A stretch of DNA of 64,000 nt. Origin: Clostridia bacterium. GTDB taxonomy: Bacteria; Bacillota; Clostridia; UBA1381; UBA9506. Below the pieces are notes generated by a model. The model had not been told where the DNA came from. It worked only from the letters and a program-made list of their open reading frames with translations, and did no database searches. Shown piece after piece: positions 53,701 through 63,014 of the stretch; the stretch's first letter is position 1, and every line of letters starts with the position of its first letter. The stretch lies in assembly GCA_017415145.1 (NCBI GenBank), contig JAFQJE010000001.1, positions 1 through 64,000 on the forward strand. Reading direction: 5' to 3'. Position numbers and translations under genes: made by a program.

Positions 53701-54410
53701 AAATTATCGTTATCAAGAACCTGACAGCTGCAGGAATCACAGAATCTGTTGACTACTTTGCAAAGAAACTCGAAGATTCACAGATAATCTTCATCCCTGG
53801 TGGTTTTTCAGGCGGTGACGAACCTGACGGTTCAGGTAAGTTTATTACAGCCTTCTTCAGAAACGCAAAAATCAAAGACGCTGTTCACGATTTGCTCAAA
53901 AACCGTGACGGTCTTATGTGCGGTATTTGTAACGGTTTCCAGGCATTGATAAAATTAGGACTTGTTCCTTACGGCGAAATCATTGATACTAAGGATACAG
54001 ACCCCACATTGACATTCAACACAATCAGTCGCCACCAGTCAAGATTAGTCAGAACAAAGGTAGCATCAAATAAATCTCCCTGGTTAATGGGAACACAGCC
54101 CGGCGAAATCTACACAGTTCCGATTTCACACGGCGAGGGCAGATTTATAGCACCTGATAGTCTAATCAAAAAGCTGGCTGAAAACGGACAGATTGCTACA
54201 CAATATGTAGATTTAAATGGTAATCCCACAAACGATGTACAGTTTAATCCCAACAACTCAGACTACGCTATTGAGGGTATCTTATCCCCCGACGGCAGAG
54301 TATTTGGTAAGATGGGACATAGTGAGCGTATTGGTGCAAATCTTTATAAGAATGTAGAGGGGCTTTACGAAATGAATCTCTTTACATCAGCTAAAAAATA
54401 CTACGAATAA
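50718..54410 (+). CDS. purL: Phosphoribosylformylglycinamidine synthase, single-chain large form
   Basis: 1230 aa. One chain with an N-terminal linker domain, two AIR-synthetase-like halves (ENETHNHPTEIEPFGGAATC-like at about 330: FKNETHNHPTEIEPFGGAA; GGKDSMSGSFEDI) and a C-terminal class I glutaminase with the nucleophile in MCGICNGFQ and HGEGRF near the end. The length and clostridial features fit the fused clade rather than PurS/PurL/PurQ, so no purS or purQ is needed. The start is ATG 50718; a TTG at 50649 lies in the hairpin region. Last gene of the operon. Confidence 0.96.
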   Translation: MVYRVYVEKKKELANEAAALFNDAVTLLGIKSLKGVRLLNRYDVENIEKDLFDYAVKTVFSEPQLDITTDTVKNSDGAYVFATEYLPGQFDQRADSASQCIQIISQGERPVVRSAKVYALEGELTDSDIEAFKKYVINPVESREATLDTFKTLKTDYEIPESVATLDGFTKLDDKGLADFVKDYGLAMDTDDIRFCQQYFISEDRDPTITEIRMIDTYWSDHCRHTTFLTTIDSVKFEDELLQKTYEEYVEVRKKLGRTKPINLMDLATISTRFLKATGKLPKIDESEEINACTVKIDVDVEGETQKWLLLFKNETHNHPTEIEPFGGAATCIGGAIRDPLSGRAYVYSAMRVTGAADPLKPISETMKGKLPQRKLVTTAAAGYSSYGNQIGLATGQVDEIYHDGYVAKRMEIGAVVGAAPAENVRREVPAPGDVVILLGGRTGRDGCGGATGSSKSHTLESLDECGAEVQKGNAPEERKLQRLFRNKEASLLIKRCNDFGAGGVSVAIGELADGLDIDLNAVPKKYDGLDGTELAISESQERMAVVVEAKDVEKFMTLAASENLEATVVAKVKEDARLTMTWNGKKICDISRDFLNSNGAEKHIDITPVAPDTFKKDYGTDFAAEYKKIADDLNICSKRGLSERFDSTIGAGSVLMPFGGRHQLTPVQAMVNKISVEKKDTTTVSLMAWGYNPFIAEKSPYHSAYLAVVESVSKLIATGADFNEVYLTFQEYFEKPLKDGKRWGKPLSALLGAFKAQMDYEIASIGGKDSMSGSFEDIDVPPTLVSFAVTTDNIKNIISPEFKKAGSKVVLLKPDYDENGLPVSSSVKEIYATVARLVREGKVLAAYTPTYGGVAEAVMKMCFGNKLGFKYADTVDYSDIFSYRYGAFVLELTEDIDLGIALGTTAEEKVISYKDTTLCLCELLEIYENKLEPVYSCNITKEVKTLPDLAYPAATVAPSAIKVAKPKVLIPVFPGTNCEYDSAKAAARAGLDPEIIVIKNLTAAGITESVDYFAKKLEDSQIIFIPGGFSGGDEPDGSGKFITAFFRNAKIKDAVHDLLKNRDGLMCGICNGFQALIKLGLVPYGEIIDTKDTDPTLTFNTISRHQSRLVRTKVASNKSPWLMGTQPGEIYTVPISHGEGRFIAPDSLIKKLAENGQIATQYVDLNGNPTNDVQFNPNNSDYAIEGILSPDGRVFGKMGHSERIGANLYKNVEGLYEMNLFTSAKKYYE

Positions 54411-54420
54411 AATATATAAA

Positions 54421-54455
54421 AATAAACTCTCGGATTTTCGGGAGTTTATTTTTTT
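54421..54455 (+). terminator. Terminator of the purine operon
   Basis: AATAAACTC...GAGTTTATT stem (54421-54432 with 54439-54450, one G-U pair), loop of 6 nt, then TTTTT. It lies 10 nt after the purL stop. Confidence 0.92.
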
Positions 54456-54477
54456 GCCAAATTACACACAATAAGGT

Positions 54478-54506
54478 TTGATTTATGAAATTATTTATGA
54501 TACAAT
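54478..54506 (+). promoter_or_regulatory. Promoter of the SEDS-degV operon
   Basis: -35 TTGATT (54478-54483), 17-nt spacer, -10 TACAAT (54501-54506). The RBS GAGGTG (54508-54513) begins almost at once, so the leader is only a few nucleotides long or transcription starts slightly differently. Confidence 0.65.
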
Positions 54507-54518
54507 AGAGGTGCTATA

Positions 54519-55610
54519 TTGAAAAAGTATTTTTTTGCAACTGATTTTGTTGTGATAGCATCAGTAACATTTCTGATGTCAATCGGTGCAGTAACGCTTT
54601 TTTCTGCAGCTGACAAAGGAAAAGTACAGGTTCAATTGTTTGCCTATTGTCTGGGGCTTATCTCTATGATTGTGATTTCTTTTTGGGATTACCGCAGCAT
54701 AGAAAGAAGCTCAAACCACATATATTTTTTGAGCATATTTTTGCTTTTAATCGTGTTTGTTTTTGGCATTGGAAAAGAGGAAACAGGAGCAATAAGCTGG
54801 ATTCGTTTTGGTAAAATAGGAGTCCAGCCATCAGAATTTGTAAAGATTCTGTTTTGCCTCTATATTTCCTGCAGTATTTCTTCTATGCTTGAAAAAAACA
54901 CTCTCAATAACCCGAAAGAGCTTTTTATTTTTATATTAAAATGCCTGATGATTATTGGACTTGTTGTATTGCAGAATGATACAGGAACAGCTCTTGTCTT
55001 TGTATTTATGCTTAGCGCATGCCTGTTTACTTCAGGCATTGCACCAAAATTCATTATAACAGCAATAGCTGTTACCTTAGTTATACTTCCCCTTACTTGG
55101 CTTTTAATGTCCGATTACCAAAGGGACAGAATAGAGGTTTTCTTAAATCCTGAAAAAGATTTACTTGGCTCAGGATATCAGGTGTATCTTTCAAAGCTTG
55201 CAGTATCATCAGGTGGTATTTGGGGCACAGGGTATAGACACGGTGCCTTAAACTCGCTTTCCTACCTGCCGGAAAAAGATACAGACTTTATTTTTTCGAT
55301 TTTAGGGGAGGAGTTTGGTTTTTTAGGAACCTCACTTACTTTAATAATATTTATTATTTTGATTTTCAGATGTTTTTATATAGCAAGAAATGCTACCGAT
55401 AATTTAGGACGCATAATATGTACAGGAGTAAGTTCGTGGCTTACATTTCATGTGATTGAAAATGTCAGTATGACGATAGGACTACTCCCTGTAACAGGAA
55501 TACCGCTTCCTTTTGTTAGCTACGGCGGTTCGTCAGTTCTTGCTATCAGTATGGCGATGGGACTAATCCTTTCCGTCAGACGAAAAACATACAATATACA
55601 CTTTAACTAA
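54519..55610 (+). CDS. SEDS-family peptidoglycan polymerase (FtsW/RodA/SpoVE type)
   Basis: 363 aa integral membrane protein with about 10 helices. SEDS proteins polymerise glycan strands from lipid II with a partner class B PBP. Conserved blocks: ISWIRFGKIGVQPSEFVKIL, YLPEKDTDFIFSILGEEFGF (catalytic-Asp loop region) and GIPLPFVSYGGSSVLA. The start is TTG 54519 after GAGGTG. Whether it serves elongation, division or sporulation is not resolved; there is no mre or fts gene beside it. Confidence 0.9.
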   Translation: MKKYFFATDFVVIASVTFLMSIGAVTLFSAADKGKVQVQLFAYCLGLISMIVISFWDYRSIERSSNHIYFLSIFLLLIVFVFGIGKEETGAISWIRFGKIGVQPSEFVKILFCLYISCSISSMLEKNTLNNPKELFIFILKCLMIIGLVVLQNDTGTALVFVFMLSACLFTSGIAPKFIITAIAVTLVILPLTWLLMSDYQRDRIEVFLNPEKDLLGSGYQVYLSKLAVSSGGIWGTGYRHGALNSLSYLPEKDTDFIFSILGEEFGFLGTSLTLIIFIILIFRCFYIARNATDNLGRIICTGVSSWLTFHVIENVSMTIGLLPVTGIPLPFVSYGGSSVLAISMAMGLILSVRRKTYNIHFN

Positions 55611-55630
55611 AACGAAAGGACGATCTATAT

Positions 55631-56482
55631 ATGGCAGAAATTAAAATTATCACAGATGCAGGTGCAGACCTCACAAAAGAACAGCAAGAAGAGTTTGATG
55701 TTGCGGTACTGCCCTTACGTATTTATGCTGACGGCAAAGAGTATCTTGCAGGCGTTGATACATTCTCGGATGATTTTTATGCCCTTTTGGAAAATTTAAA
55801 GGAATTTCCCAAAACCTCTCAGCCCACAACGGGAGAGATCTATGATTTATTGAAAAAATATGTTGACGAAGGAAAAGAAGTTTTATTTATTACCCTTTCT
55901 TCCAAAGCCAGCGGTTTAAATAACAATGCTAACTTAGCAAAGAATATGATTTTAGAAGAGAATCCTGATGCTGTAGTTGAAGTTTTTGACTCTTACGGCT
56001 ACTCCTTCTCTTACGGAATGGCAGTTATTGAGGCAGCAAAGCTTGCCCGTGAAGGTAAAACAATTCCTGAAATAATAGATGCAATTAGAACTCTTATGGA
56101 TAGCTATACTGTCTATTTCATTCCTAACACATTAGAATACCTTGAAAAGGGCGGAAGAATAAACAAAGCATCATTAGTCTTTGGTAATATGTTAGACATT
56201 GTCCCTGTATTATCTTTAGTTGATGGTACAGTTTCTGCAGTAGGCAAGGTTCGAGGCAGAAAGAAAATTGCCAAAAAAATGTTTGACTACGCAATAGAAC
56301 GTCACCCAAATCAGGACGACACCACATTTTATATTCCCAACGGAAAATTGGATGCTGAAGTTGCAGAAATTACCGAAAGATTAAAAGAGAAATTTCCCAA
56401 CTGTAAAGTTATTGAATATAAAGTAGGTCCGTTAATCGCATCACATATCGGACCTGTATGTGGAATTTTCCTCAAAAAATAG
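55631..56482 (+). CDS. DegV family fatty-acid-binding protein
   Basis: 283 aa. DegV proteins bind single fatty acids and in Gram-positive bacteria act as FakB partners of the FakA fatty acid kinase. Typical: IKIITDAGADLTKEQQEEFD, KTSQPTTGEIYDLLKKY, ITLSSKASGLNNNANLAKNM and the YFIPNTLEYLEKGGRINKAS block. It follows the SEDS gene by 20 nt and ends before a bidirectional terminator. Confidence 0.94.
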   Translation: MAEIKIITDAGADLTKEQQEEFDVAVLPLRIYADGKEYLAGVDTFSDDFYALLENLKEFPKTSQPTTGEIYDLLKKYVDEGKEVLFITLSSKASGLNNNANLAKNMILEENPDAVVEVFDSYGYSFSYGMAVIEAAKLAREGKTIPEIIDAIRTLMDSYTVYFIPNTLEYLEKGGRINKASLVFGNMLDIVPVLSLVDGTVSAVGKVRGRKKIAKKMFDYAIERHPNQDDTTFYIPNGKLDAEVAEITERLKEKFPNCKVIEYKVGPLIASHIGPVCGIFLKK

Positions 56483-56524
56483 CAAAGCCTTAGAAAAAAG
56501 CGCAGACCATCAAGAAATTATATT

Positions 56525-56570
56525 TTCTAATAAAAAAATCCCCGCATGTGCGGGGATTTTTTTATTAGAA
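56525..56570. terminator. Bidirectional terminator between degV and the pyr operon
   Basis: A perfect inverted repeat of about 21 bp, arms 56525-56545 and 56550-56570, loop of 4 nt (ATGT): it has a GC core CCCCGC/GCGGGG flanked by A7/T7, so it presents a T tract in both directions. The 3' end lies inside the last codons of the parvulin gene. Confidence 0.93.
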
Positions 56571-57308
56571 CTTGTCTACGGGATATACTATCTTTAACTG
56601 GTTAATTTTTGATTCATACGCCTGCTGACGTTTTTCCTGCATCATAGCATTTTTGAGCTGTGCCTTCACTTCATCAAATGGCATCTCGGATGACTCATTT
56701 TTCGCTGTCAGCTTAATAATGTGATAACCAAACTGTGTTTTTACAGGACCGCGAAGTTCTCCCACTTCCATAGAAAATACTGCTTGATCAAATTCAGGAA
56801 CCATCTGTCCTTTTGTAAATTCGCCTAAAGCGCCGCCGTTTTGTCCTGAAGGACAAGAACTGTTTTTGCGTGCTGCATCTTCAAATGAAACCTCGCCTGC
56901 TTCGATTTTTGCCTTTAATTCATTTACTTTTTCTTCAGAATCTACTAAAATATGACTTGCAGCAACTGATTCGCCTTTTACAAACTGAGCCTTATTTTCT
57001 TCGTAATACTCTTTTAATTCCTCATCTTTTACTTCAACCTTTTCCATTACTTTTGCTACGTTAAAGTTTGCGAGCATTTCATTCTTCATTTTTTCAAGCT
57101 CTGCTTTAAATTCAGCATTGTGCTCCATTAAGTTTTTCTTAGCATCTAATACCATCAGCTTTTTGCCGATTAACTGCTCTAAAATCATTTCTCTTGACTG
57201 AGGTGTGTCTAAATTCTGACCACGAGTAGCGTAAGCCGCCACAACTTCATCAACCTCAGACTGATAAATAGGGTTTCCACCCACATTAGCTAATACTTTG
57301 TTTTCCAT
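56565..57308 (-). CDS. Parvulin-type peptidyl-prolyl isomerase, cytoplasmic
   Basis: 247 aa. An N-terminal SurA/PrsA-like helical region (KVLANVGGNPIYQSEVDEVV...) precedes a rotamase domain: VAASHILVDSEEKVNELKAK, NSSCPSGQNGGALGEFTKGQ, PEFDQAVFSMEVGELRGPVK, FGYHIIKL. No signal peptide or lipobox is present, unlike PrsA, so it should act in the cytoplasm. It is the last gene of the pyr operon, 20 nt after pyrI; the link may be only transcriptional. Confidence 0.9.
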   Translation of the reverse strand: MENKVLANVGGNPIYQSEVDEVVAAYATRGQNLDTPQSREMILEQLIGKKLMVLDAKKNLMEHNAEFKAELEKMKNEMLANFNVAKVMEKVEVKDEELKEYYEENKAQFVKGESVAASHILVDSEEKVNELKAKIEAGEVSFEDAARKNSSCPSGQNGGALGEFTKGQMVPEFDQAVFSMEVGELRGPVKTQFGYHIIKLTAKNESSEMPFDEVKAQLKNAMMQEKRQQAYESKINQLKIVYPVDKF

Positions 57309-57328
57309 TCTTTATTTTACCTCTTTCC

Positions 57329-57745
57329 TTATTTTCCTTGGCTTTCACAATAGATGCATCTGTAAACTTTCTTCTCTCTGTCAGTCAACTTAAATATATG
57401 AGGAAGTTCCTGTTCAGTTGTTGTGATACATCTGGGGTTTTTGCATTTAATAACATTTTTAATTTCTGCAGGAGCTTCTAAATGCTCTCTTTTAAAGAGT
57501 TTTCCGTCTTTAATAACATTTACTGTTACACGTTCATCAAGATACCCTAGAACTTCAAGGTCGATATCAATCGCCTGGTCAATCTTTATAATATCTTTTT
57601 TGCCATGCTTTTTGCTTTCTGCATTTTTGATAATTGCTACCTGACAATCGAGCTTATCAAGCTCAAGTGCTCTATAAATTTCCATACACTTGCCTGCAGT
57701 TATATGGTCTAAAACGATACCGTCTTTAATCTGTCCTATAATCAT
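57329..57745 (-). CDS. pyrI: Aspartate carbamoyltransferase regulatory subunit
   Basis: 138 aa. Allosteric subunit that binds nucleotides and holds the PyrB trimers together. Zinc-binding cysteines at the C-terminus: KCKNPRCI and YRCIYCES. The N-terminal allosteric domain is seen in [19 protein letters not shown]. Overlaps pyrB by 4 nt. Its presence suggests feedback control by CTP. Confidence 0.95.
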   Translation of the reverse strand: MIIGQIKDGIVLDHITAGKCMEIYRALELDKLDCQVAIIKNAESKKHGKKDIIKIDQAIDIDLEVLGYLDERVTVNVIKDGKLFKREHLEAPAEIKNVIKCKNPRCITTTEQELPHIFKLTDREKKVYRCIYCESQGK

Positions 57746-58659
57746 TTCGTCGCCTCCTCTAAAACCTTTAAAATCAGCGCCATACGCATGAATTTCGCAT
57801 TTAGAACCTGCTTAAAGTAACACGCTCTGGGGTCTTCGTCTACTGCCACTGTGATTTCATTTACTCTCGGTAAGGGATGAAGAATAATCATATCAGACTT
57901 AGCAGGCATCAGCTTTTCGGGAGACAGAATGTAGCTGTCCTTTAAACGGATATAGTCCTGCTCATTGAAAAATCTTTCCTTCTGTACACGTGTCATGTAT
58001 AAGACATCAAGTTCGCCCATGTACTCTTCTAATGATGTTGTTTCCACATACTCCAGACCATGAGCCGCCATATCTTCAAGCATATAATCAGGGAGCTTTA
58101 ACTCCTCAGGAGAAATTAAAACAACCTTGATATTTTCGTATCTTGTAAGGGCGTGAATAAGGGAATGAACAGTTCTTCCGAATTTTAAATCTCCACAAAA
58201 TCCAACTGTCAGATTGTCAAGTGTTCCCTTTTCTCTGTGGATTGTGAGTAAATCCGCCAAAGTCTGAGTAGGGTGGTTGTGTCCGCCGTCACCTGCATTG
58301 ATTACAGGAATATCCGATGCCATTGTTGCAACTAATGCCGCACCCTCTTTGGGATGACGCATAGCAATAACATCTGCATAGCAGTTTACAACCTTGATTG
58401 TATCGTGTACGCTTTCACCTTTTGATGCAGATGATGACTCACCGTCAGAAATGCTCAATACATTTCCTCCAAGCTCATACATTGCCGCTTCAAAGCTCAA
58501 GCGTGTACGGGTAGATGGTTCGAAAAAGAGCGTGGCAAGTTTTTTATGCTTGCACTTCTCACGGTAATTATCGGGGTTTTGAATAATGTCTTCCGCAACA
58601 CTAATAAGCTCTGCAATTTCTTCTTTTGTAAGGTCGAGAATATCGATTACACTTCTCAT
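57742..58659 (-). CDS. pyrB: Aspartate carbamoyltransferase catalytic subunit
   Basis: 305 aa. Makes carbamoyl aspartate. Carbamoyl-phosphate loop [16 protein letters not shown], then the swinging-loop region [27 protein letters not shown] and [10 protein letters not shown] place the start at ATG 58657-58659, 10 nt after AAGGAG; an upstream ATG three codons earlier overlaps the RBS. Confidence 0.96.
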   Translation of the reverse strand: MRSVIDILDLTKEEIAELISVAEDIIQNPDNYREKCKHKKLATLFFEPSTRTRLSFEAAMYELGGNVLSISDGESSSASKGESVHDTIKVVNCYADVIAMRHPKEGAALVATMASDIPVINAGDGGHNHPTQTLADLLTIHREKGTLDNLTVGFCGDLKFGRTVHSLIHALTRYENIKVVLISPEELKLPDYMLEDMAAHGLEYVETTSLEEYMGELDVLYMTRVQKERFFNEQDYIRLKDSYILSPEKLMPAKSDMIILHPLPRVNEITVAVDEDPRACYFKQVLNAKFMRMALILKVLEEATK

Positions 58660-58686
58660 AATGCACATTCTCCTTTATGTAAATAA

Positions 58687-59316
58687 TTATTTTATCCAGG
58701 ACTCATCTGAAGGGTTATTACGAAAAGCAATAAGACGAGATTTGTCTTCAGGCTTTATGTAACCTGTTTCTGCAGCAACCTCTACTACTGCATCAAAGTT
58801 CGAAAGACTCACATTCTTGATGTTTGCATCAGTAAGTCTGTCAAGACCTTTCTGCATGCCGTATGTGAAGATGCTTACAACGCCTAAAACATCAGCACCG
58901 GCATCCCTCAATGACTCTACAACCTCAATAACGCTACCGCCTGTTGAGATTAAATCCTCAACAACTACAACCTTCTGACCCTTTTCTAACTTTCCTTCAA
59001 TTTTATTTTGTCTGCCGTGGTCTTTGTTACCTGAACGAACATAACCCATGGGGATACCCATAATGTGTCCGCAGATAGCGGCATGCGCGATACCTGCTGT
59101 TGATGTACCCATAAGCACTTCAACTTCAGGATAATGTTCCTTGATTTTCTCAACAAGACCGTTTTCCACGTGGTTTCTTACCTCGGGAGCGGTAAGAGTC
59201 AGTCTGTTGTCGCAGTAAATAGGGCTTTTGATGCCGCTTGCCCAGGTAAAGGGTTCTTCGGGGCGTAAGAATACTGCCTTGATGTCCAATAAATCTTTAG
59301 CTATTAATTTTTCCAT
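58687..59316 (-). CDS. pyrE: Orotate phosphoribosyltransferase
   Basis: 209 aa. Couples orotate to PRPP to form OMP. PRPP-binding motif [20 protein letters not shown]; other blocks [20 protein letters not shown] and [20 protein letters not shown]. Start ATG 59314-59316 after AGAGGT; a TTG seven codons upstream is less likely. Confidence 0.96.
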   Translation of the reverse strand: MEKLIAKDLLDIKAVFLRPEEPFTWASGIKSPIYCDNRLTLTAPEVRNHVENGLVEKIKEHYPEVEVLMGTSTAGIAHAAICGHIMGIPMGYVRSGNKDHGRQNKIEGKLEKGQKVVVVEDLISTGGSVIEVVESLRDAGADVLGVVSIFTYGMQKGLDRLTDANIKNVSLSNFDAVVEVAAETGYIKPEDKSRLIAFRNNPSDESWIK

Positions 59317-59329
59317 TTTTTCGTACCTC

Positions 59330-60028
59330 TTATCCAATAAATTCTTTTACACATCTTCTGTAGGCTGCTACGGGGTCTACCGCTGCTGTAATCGGTCTGC
59401 CCACAACAATATAGTCAGAGCCGATTTCTTTTGCACGCTCCGGCGTTGTAACTCTTACCTGATCACCAATATCGCCATCGGCAAATCTCACGCCGGGCGT
59501 AACTGTCAGAAACTCTCTACCGCAAGTATCGTGTACCTTGCCGGCTTCTAAGGGTGAGCAAACTACACCGTCTAAACCTGCATCTCGTGCGGTACGCGCA
59601 TAACTCATAACAACCTCATCAATGGGCTTGTCTATTAAAATTTCATCCGTCATTCTTTCCTGACTTGTAGATGTAAGCTGAGTTACTGCAATGAGTAGCG
59701 GACGTGTGCCGTCTTCACGTGTAAGACCCTCGATTGCAGCAGTCATCATAGCAGATGTGCCTGCTGCATGTAAATTACACATATCAACATCTAAGCGAGA
59801 TAAAACCTCCATAGACTTTTTGACTGTATTGGGGATATCGTGAAGCTTTAAATCAAGAAAAATCTTATGACCTCTTGCCTTGATTTCTCTAACTATCTCA
59901 GGACCTTCAGCGTAGAACAATTCCATACCTATTTTTACAAAGGGCTTTTCCTCTGTAAACTTGTCCAAAAATGCTAAAGCTTCTTTCTTACCTGCAAAGT
60001 CGCAGGCAATGATTACGTCTTTTCCCAT
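59330..60028 (-). CDS. pyrF: Orotidine 5'-phosphate decarboxylase
   Basis: 232 aa, TIM barrel. Converts OMP to UMP. The catalytic Lys/Asp array is [35 protein letters not shown] and [19 protein letters not shown] are the phosphate-binding ends. It starts at the stop of pyrD with a one-base overlap. Confidence 0.96.
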   Translation of the reverse strand: MGKDVIIACDFAGKKEALAFLDKFTEEKPFVKIGMELFYAEGPEIVREIKARGHKIFLDLKLHDIPNTVKKSMEVLSRLDVDMCNLHAAGTSAMMTAAIEGLTREDGTRPLLIAVTQLTSTSQERMTDEILIDKPIDEVVMSYARTARDAGLDGVVCSPLEAGKVHDTCGREFLTVTPGVRFADGDIGDQVRVTTPERAKEIGSDYIVVGRPITAAVDPVAAYRRCVKEFIG

Positions 60029-60939
60029 TAGTGAGCGCCTCCTATTATATCTGTTAATTTATTAATTCCGTATTTTTTCATAACTCGTGGTAAATCCTCG
60101 ATAATATCACGGCAAGCGTAAGGGTTAACTAAATTTTCTGCCCCTACCTCTACTGCGGTAGCACCGGCAAGCATCATTTCTATAACATCTTCTGCACGAG
60201 CTACACCGCCCATACCGATAACGGGGATTTTCACTGCTTCATATACCTGATAAACCATACGAACAGCCACAGGTAAGATTGCTCTTCCTGAAAAACCGCC
60301 CATCTTATTTGCAACCACAGGTTTCTTTGTCTTTAAATCTATTTTCATACCAAGCAGCGTATTGATTAAGCTGATGCCATCAGCACCTGCTTCTTCGCAG
60401 GCAACCGCAATTGATGCAATGTCCGTTACATTGGGTGAAAGCTTTACATAAACAGGCTTGGTCGTTACAGCCTTAACTGCTTTTACAACCTGTGCTGCAT
60501 TATCAGCAGACGTTCCAAAAGCCATACCTCCATTGTGAACGTTGGGACATGAGATATTAACCTCTAACCAACCTACCTGAGGGCATTTGTCCAAAAGCTC
60601 GCAGGTATACACATATTCTTCAACAGAAAAACCGCTGACATTTGCCATAACAGGTTTTGAAAAACACTGCTTTAACTTAGGTAATTCTTCTTCAATGACC
60701 TTGTGAACACCGGGATTCTGTAATCCTACTGAGTTTATCATACCCTCACGACATTCAGCAATTCTGGGGGTGGGATTTCCAAAACGCGCATCCTTAGTTG
60801 TCCCTTTGAATGAAAATGTGCCCAGCATATTTATATCGTAAAGTTCTGCAAATTCATAACCAAAACCGAATGTTCCACTAGCAGGGATTATAGGATTTGA
60901 AAGCTCTATTCCCGAAAGGATTACTTTTGTATCTACCAT
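60028..60939 (-). CDS. pyrD: Dihydroorotate dehydrogenase class 1B catalytic subunit
   Basis: 303 aa FMN protein that oxidises dihydroorotate and passes electrons through PyrK to NAD+. Active-site C131 is in [13 protein letters not shown], typical of class 1 enzymes. Start ATG 60937-60939 after GGGAGGAG; longer frames overlap pyrK. It overlaps pyrK by 7 nt. Confidence 0.96.
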   Translation of the reverse strand: MVDTKVILSGIELSNPIIPASGTFGFGYEFAELYDINMLGTFSFKGTTKDARFGNPTPRIAECREGMINSVGLQNPGVHKVIEEELPKLKQCFSKPVMANVSGFSVEEYVYTCELLDKCPQVGWLEVNISCPNVHNGGMAFGTSADNAAQVVKAVKAVTTKPVYVKLSPNVTDIASIAVACEEAGADGISLINTLLGMKIDLKTKKPVVANKMGGFSGRAILPVAVRMVYQVYEAVKIPVIGMGGVARAEDVIEMMLAGATAVEVGAENLVNPYACRDIIEDLPRVMKKYGINKLTDIIGGAH

Positions 60940-61664
60940 ATTATCTCCTCCCTTACCAATACAGGGCCGTCTTTGCATATTCTCTTGTTGCCGTACTTTG
61001 TCTTGCAGGTGCAACCCATACAAGCACCAAAACCGCAACCCATACGCTCTTCAAAGCTGAACTGACCTGAACCTTTTGCCGTTGTCTCAATTGCTTTAAA
61101 CATCGGCATGGGACCACATGTATAAAAATATGTATAATCAAGATTTTTTAAAACGTCTGTAACAAAACCTTTTGTTCCTACGCTTCCGTCAACTGTAGTA
61201 ATGTAAACATCATCACAGATTGCACAAAATTCATTGTAAGCAAAAATTTCACTTTCTTTATTAAAACCCAGAATCACCTGAGGACGCTTACCTTCGGCAA
61301 TCAACTTTTTAGCTAAACCGTACATAGGCGGAATACCAACACCACCGCCGATGAGTACAGGTCTTTCCCTCGAAACTGAGGTATCAAAACCATTACCAAG
61401 ACCAACTAGGCAATCAAGTTTTTCTCCTGCTTTAATGTCTGTCATCTGCTCTGTGCCTTCTCCAACCACCTTGTAGATAATTGTTAAGGTTTTATCGTCC
61501 CAATCGTAGATTGAGATAGGACGACGCAGGAAAAGCCCTGAAAGCTTAATATTTATAAACTGACCGGGAGCGGTAATTGCATTCGTTTCCCCACTTAACA
61601 CCATTTTATATACATTTTCAGTTAATTTCTCATTAGAAACCACCGTATAATACGCACTTATCAT
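60933..61664 (-). CDS. pyrK: Dihydroorotate dehydrogenase electron-transfer subunit
   Basis: 243 aa. FAD/NAD domain (FLRRPISIYD at 45-54, LIGGGVGIPPMYGLAKKL, YTCGPMPMFKAIE) and a C-terminal [2Fe-2S] cluster with C210, C215, C218 and C230 (MGCGFGACMGCTC...ICKDGPV). It joins PyrD to form the NAD-dependent class 1B enzyme. Start ATG 61662-61664; overlaps pyrC by 4 nt. Confidence 0.96.
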   Translation of the reverse strand: MISAYYTVVSNEKLTENVYKMVLSGETNAITAPGQFINIKLSGLFLRRPISIYDWDDKTLTIIYKVVGEGTEQMTDIKAGEKLDCLVGLGNGFDTSVSRERPVLIGGGVGIPPMYGLAKKLIAEGKRPQVILGFNKESEIFAYNEFCAICDDVYITTVDGSVGTKGFVTDVLKNLDYTYFYTCGPMPMFKAIETTAKGSGQFSFEERMGCGFGACMGCTCKTKYGNKRICKDGPVLVREEIIW

Positions 61665-62875
61665 GTATCTTCCCTCCACACGAGCTTTCCATCACAGAAT
61701 GTAGCCATACATTTACCAAACACTTTTGTGCCGGTAAAAGGCGAGCTTTTTCCGTTTGATTTAAAATCATCAGGGTTTATTTCATACTCACAATTCAAAT
61801 CAAAAACTGTCAAATCGTTTTTATTTATTTCAAACCCAAAACGCTTTCTCGGGTTAATTGCCATAACCTCAATCAGCTTATCCAAGGTGATAACACCTTT
61901 TCTTACAAGATGTGTGTACATTGTGGCAAATGCAGTCTCTAAACCTACAACACCCATCAGACTTTTCTCTAAACCCCTGCCTTTTTCATCAGCACTGTGA
62001 GGTGCATGGTCTGTTGCAATCATATCAATAGTGCCATCTACCAATCCTTCAATGAGTGCCGCCCTGTCACGTTCTGACCTGATTGGCGGATTCATTTTAA
62101 AACGTGCATCCTCTTCGATGTCCATATCAGTAAGTATCAGATAATGAGGTGCAGTTTCGCAGGTAATGTCAACACCCTCCGCCTTAGCTTTTCTTATTAT
62201 ATCAACACTTTCAGCGGTTGAAATATGACAAACGTGATAAGAAACACCTGTCTTTTTTACAAGCTCAATGTCACGGGCAATCTGCTGCCATTCACTCTCA
62301 CGGCATATTCCTCTGTGACCATGGATACGGGCATACTCACCATCGTGAATATATCCTCCACGAAGTAATCCATTCACTTCGCAATGGGCAACAATCATCT
62401 TACCTAAAGACTTTGCTTTTTTCATTGCTTTTTCCATAAGCTCATCACTTTGCACACCGCGACCATCATCAGAAAAACCGCAGACAAACTGTGCCATATC
62501 TTCCATATCAGAAAGAATTTTCCCTTGCTGACCTTCGGTGATAGTGCCGTATGGATGAACCTTTATATGAGCCGTCTGGTCTATTTTTTTTAGCTGAATA
62601 TTTAAAGTCGATAAACTGTCAGGACAAGGATTTAAGTTTGGCATAGTGCAAACATCTGTATATCCGCCACGAGCCGCCGCCAAAGAACCCGATTCGATAG
62701 TTTCTTTATACTCAAAACCCGGTTCACGAAAATGCACATGAACGTCACAAAAAGCAGGAAAAGCCACACATCCGCCAAGATTTAAAACCGTAACGTCTGT
62801 TGTGTTTTTTTCTCCTACTACGGGATTTTTTTCACTTTCATCCCAAAGCTTTACGCCCTTTAATAAATAGTTCAT
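61661..62875 (-). CDS. pyrC: Dihydroorotase
   Basis: 404 aa, type I (PyrC/AllB-like) zinc amidohydrolase that closes carbamoyl aspartate to dihydroorotate. Metal ligands: DVHVHFREPGFEYKETIESG, MIVAHCEVNGL, HVCHISTAES, and the catalytic Asp region MIATDHAPHSADEKG. First gene of the operon. The RBS is AAAGGAGCC. Confidence 0.95.
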   Translation of the reverse strand: MNYLLKGVKLWDESEKNPVVGEKNTTDVTVLNLGGCVAFPAFCDVHVHFREPGFEYKETIESGSLAAARGGYTDVCTMPNLNPCPDSLSTLNIQLKKIDQTAHIKVHPYGTITEGQQGKILSDMEDMAQFVCGFSDDGRGVQSDELMEKAMKKAKSLGKMIVAHCEVNGLLRGGYIHDGEYARIHGHRGICRESEWQQIARDIELVKKTGVSYHVCHISTAESVDIIRKAKAEGVDITCETAPHYLILTDMDIEEDARFKMNPPIRSERDRAALIEGLVDGTIDMIATDHAPHSADEKGRGLEKSLMGVVGLETAFATMYTHLVRKGVITLDKLIEVMAINPRKRFGFEINKNDLTVFDLNCEYEINPDDFKSNGKSSPFTGTKVFGKCMATFCDGKLVWREDT

Positions 62876-63008
62876 TATCCGGCTCCTTTCAGTCTAAATA
62901 CGCAAATAAAAAGGCCTTGTTGATAACAAGGCCTCAATTTCAGCACAAAGGGATGCATTAAACATCAATTAAAACCTTGCAGATAGTCCCAACTACCTTA
63001 AGATTATC
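62876..63008 (-). promoter_or_regulatory. pyr operon attenuator leader
   Basis: About 130 nt. Reading the minus strand: hairpin GGTAGT-TGGG-ACTATC (62982-62997), then GCAAGG (62975-62980), then a strong terminator AGGCCTTGTT/AACAAGGCCT with T run (62908-62934). GCAAGG can pair with CCTTGT in the 5' arm of the terminator, forming a competing antiterminator. I see no PyrR binding-loop consensus. Control by attenuation is inferred from structure. Confidence 0.7.
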
Positions 63009-63014
63009 ATATCT

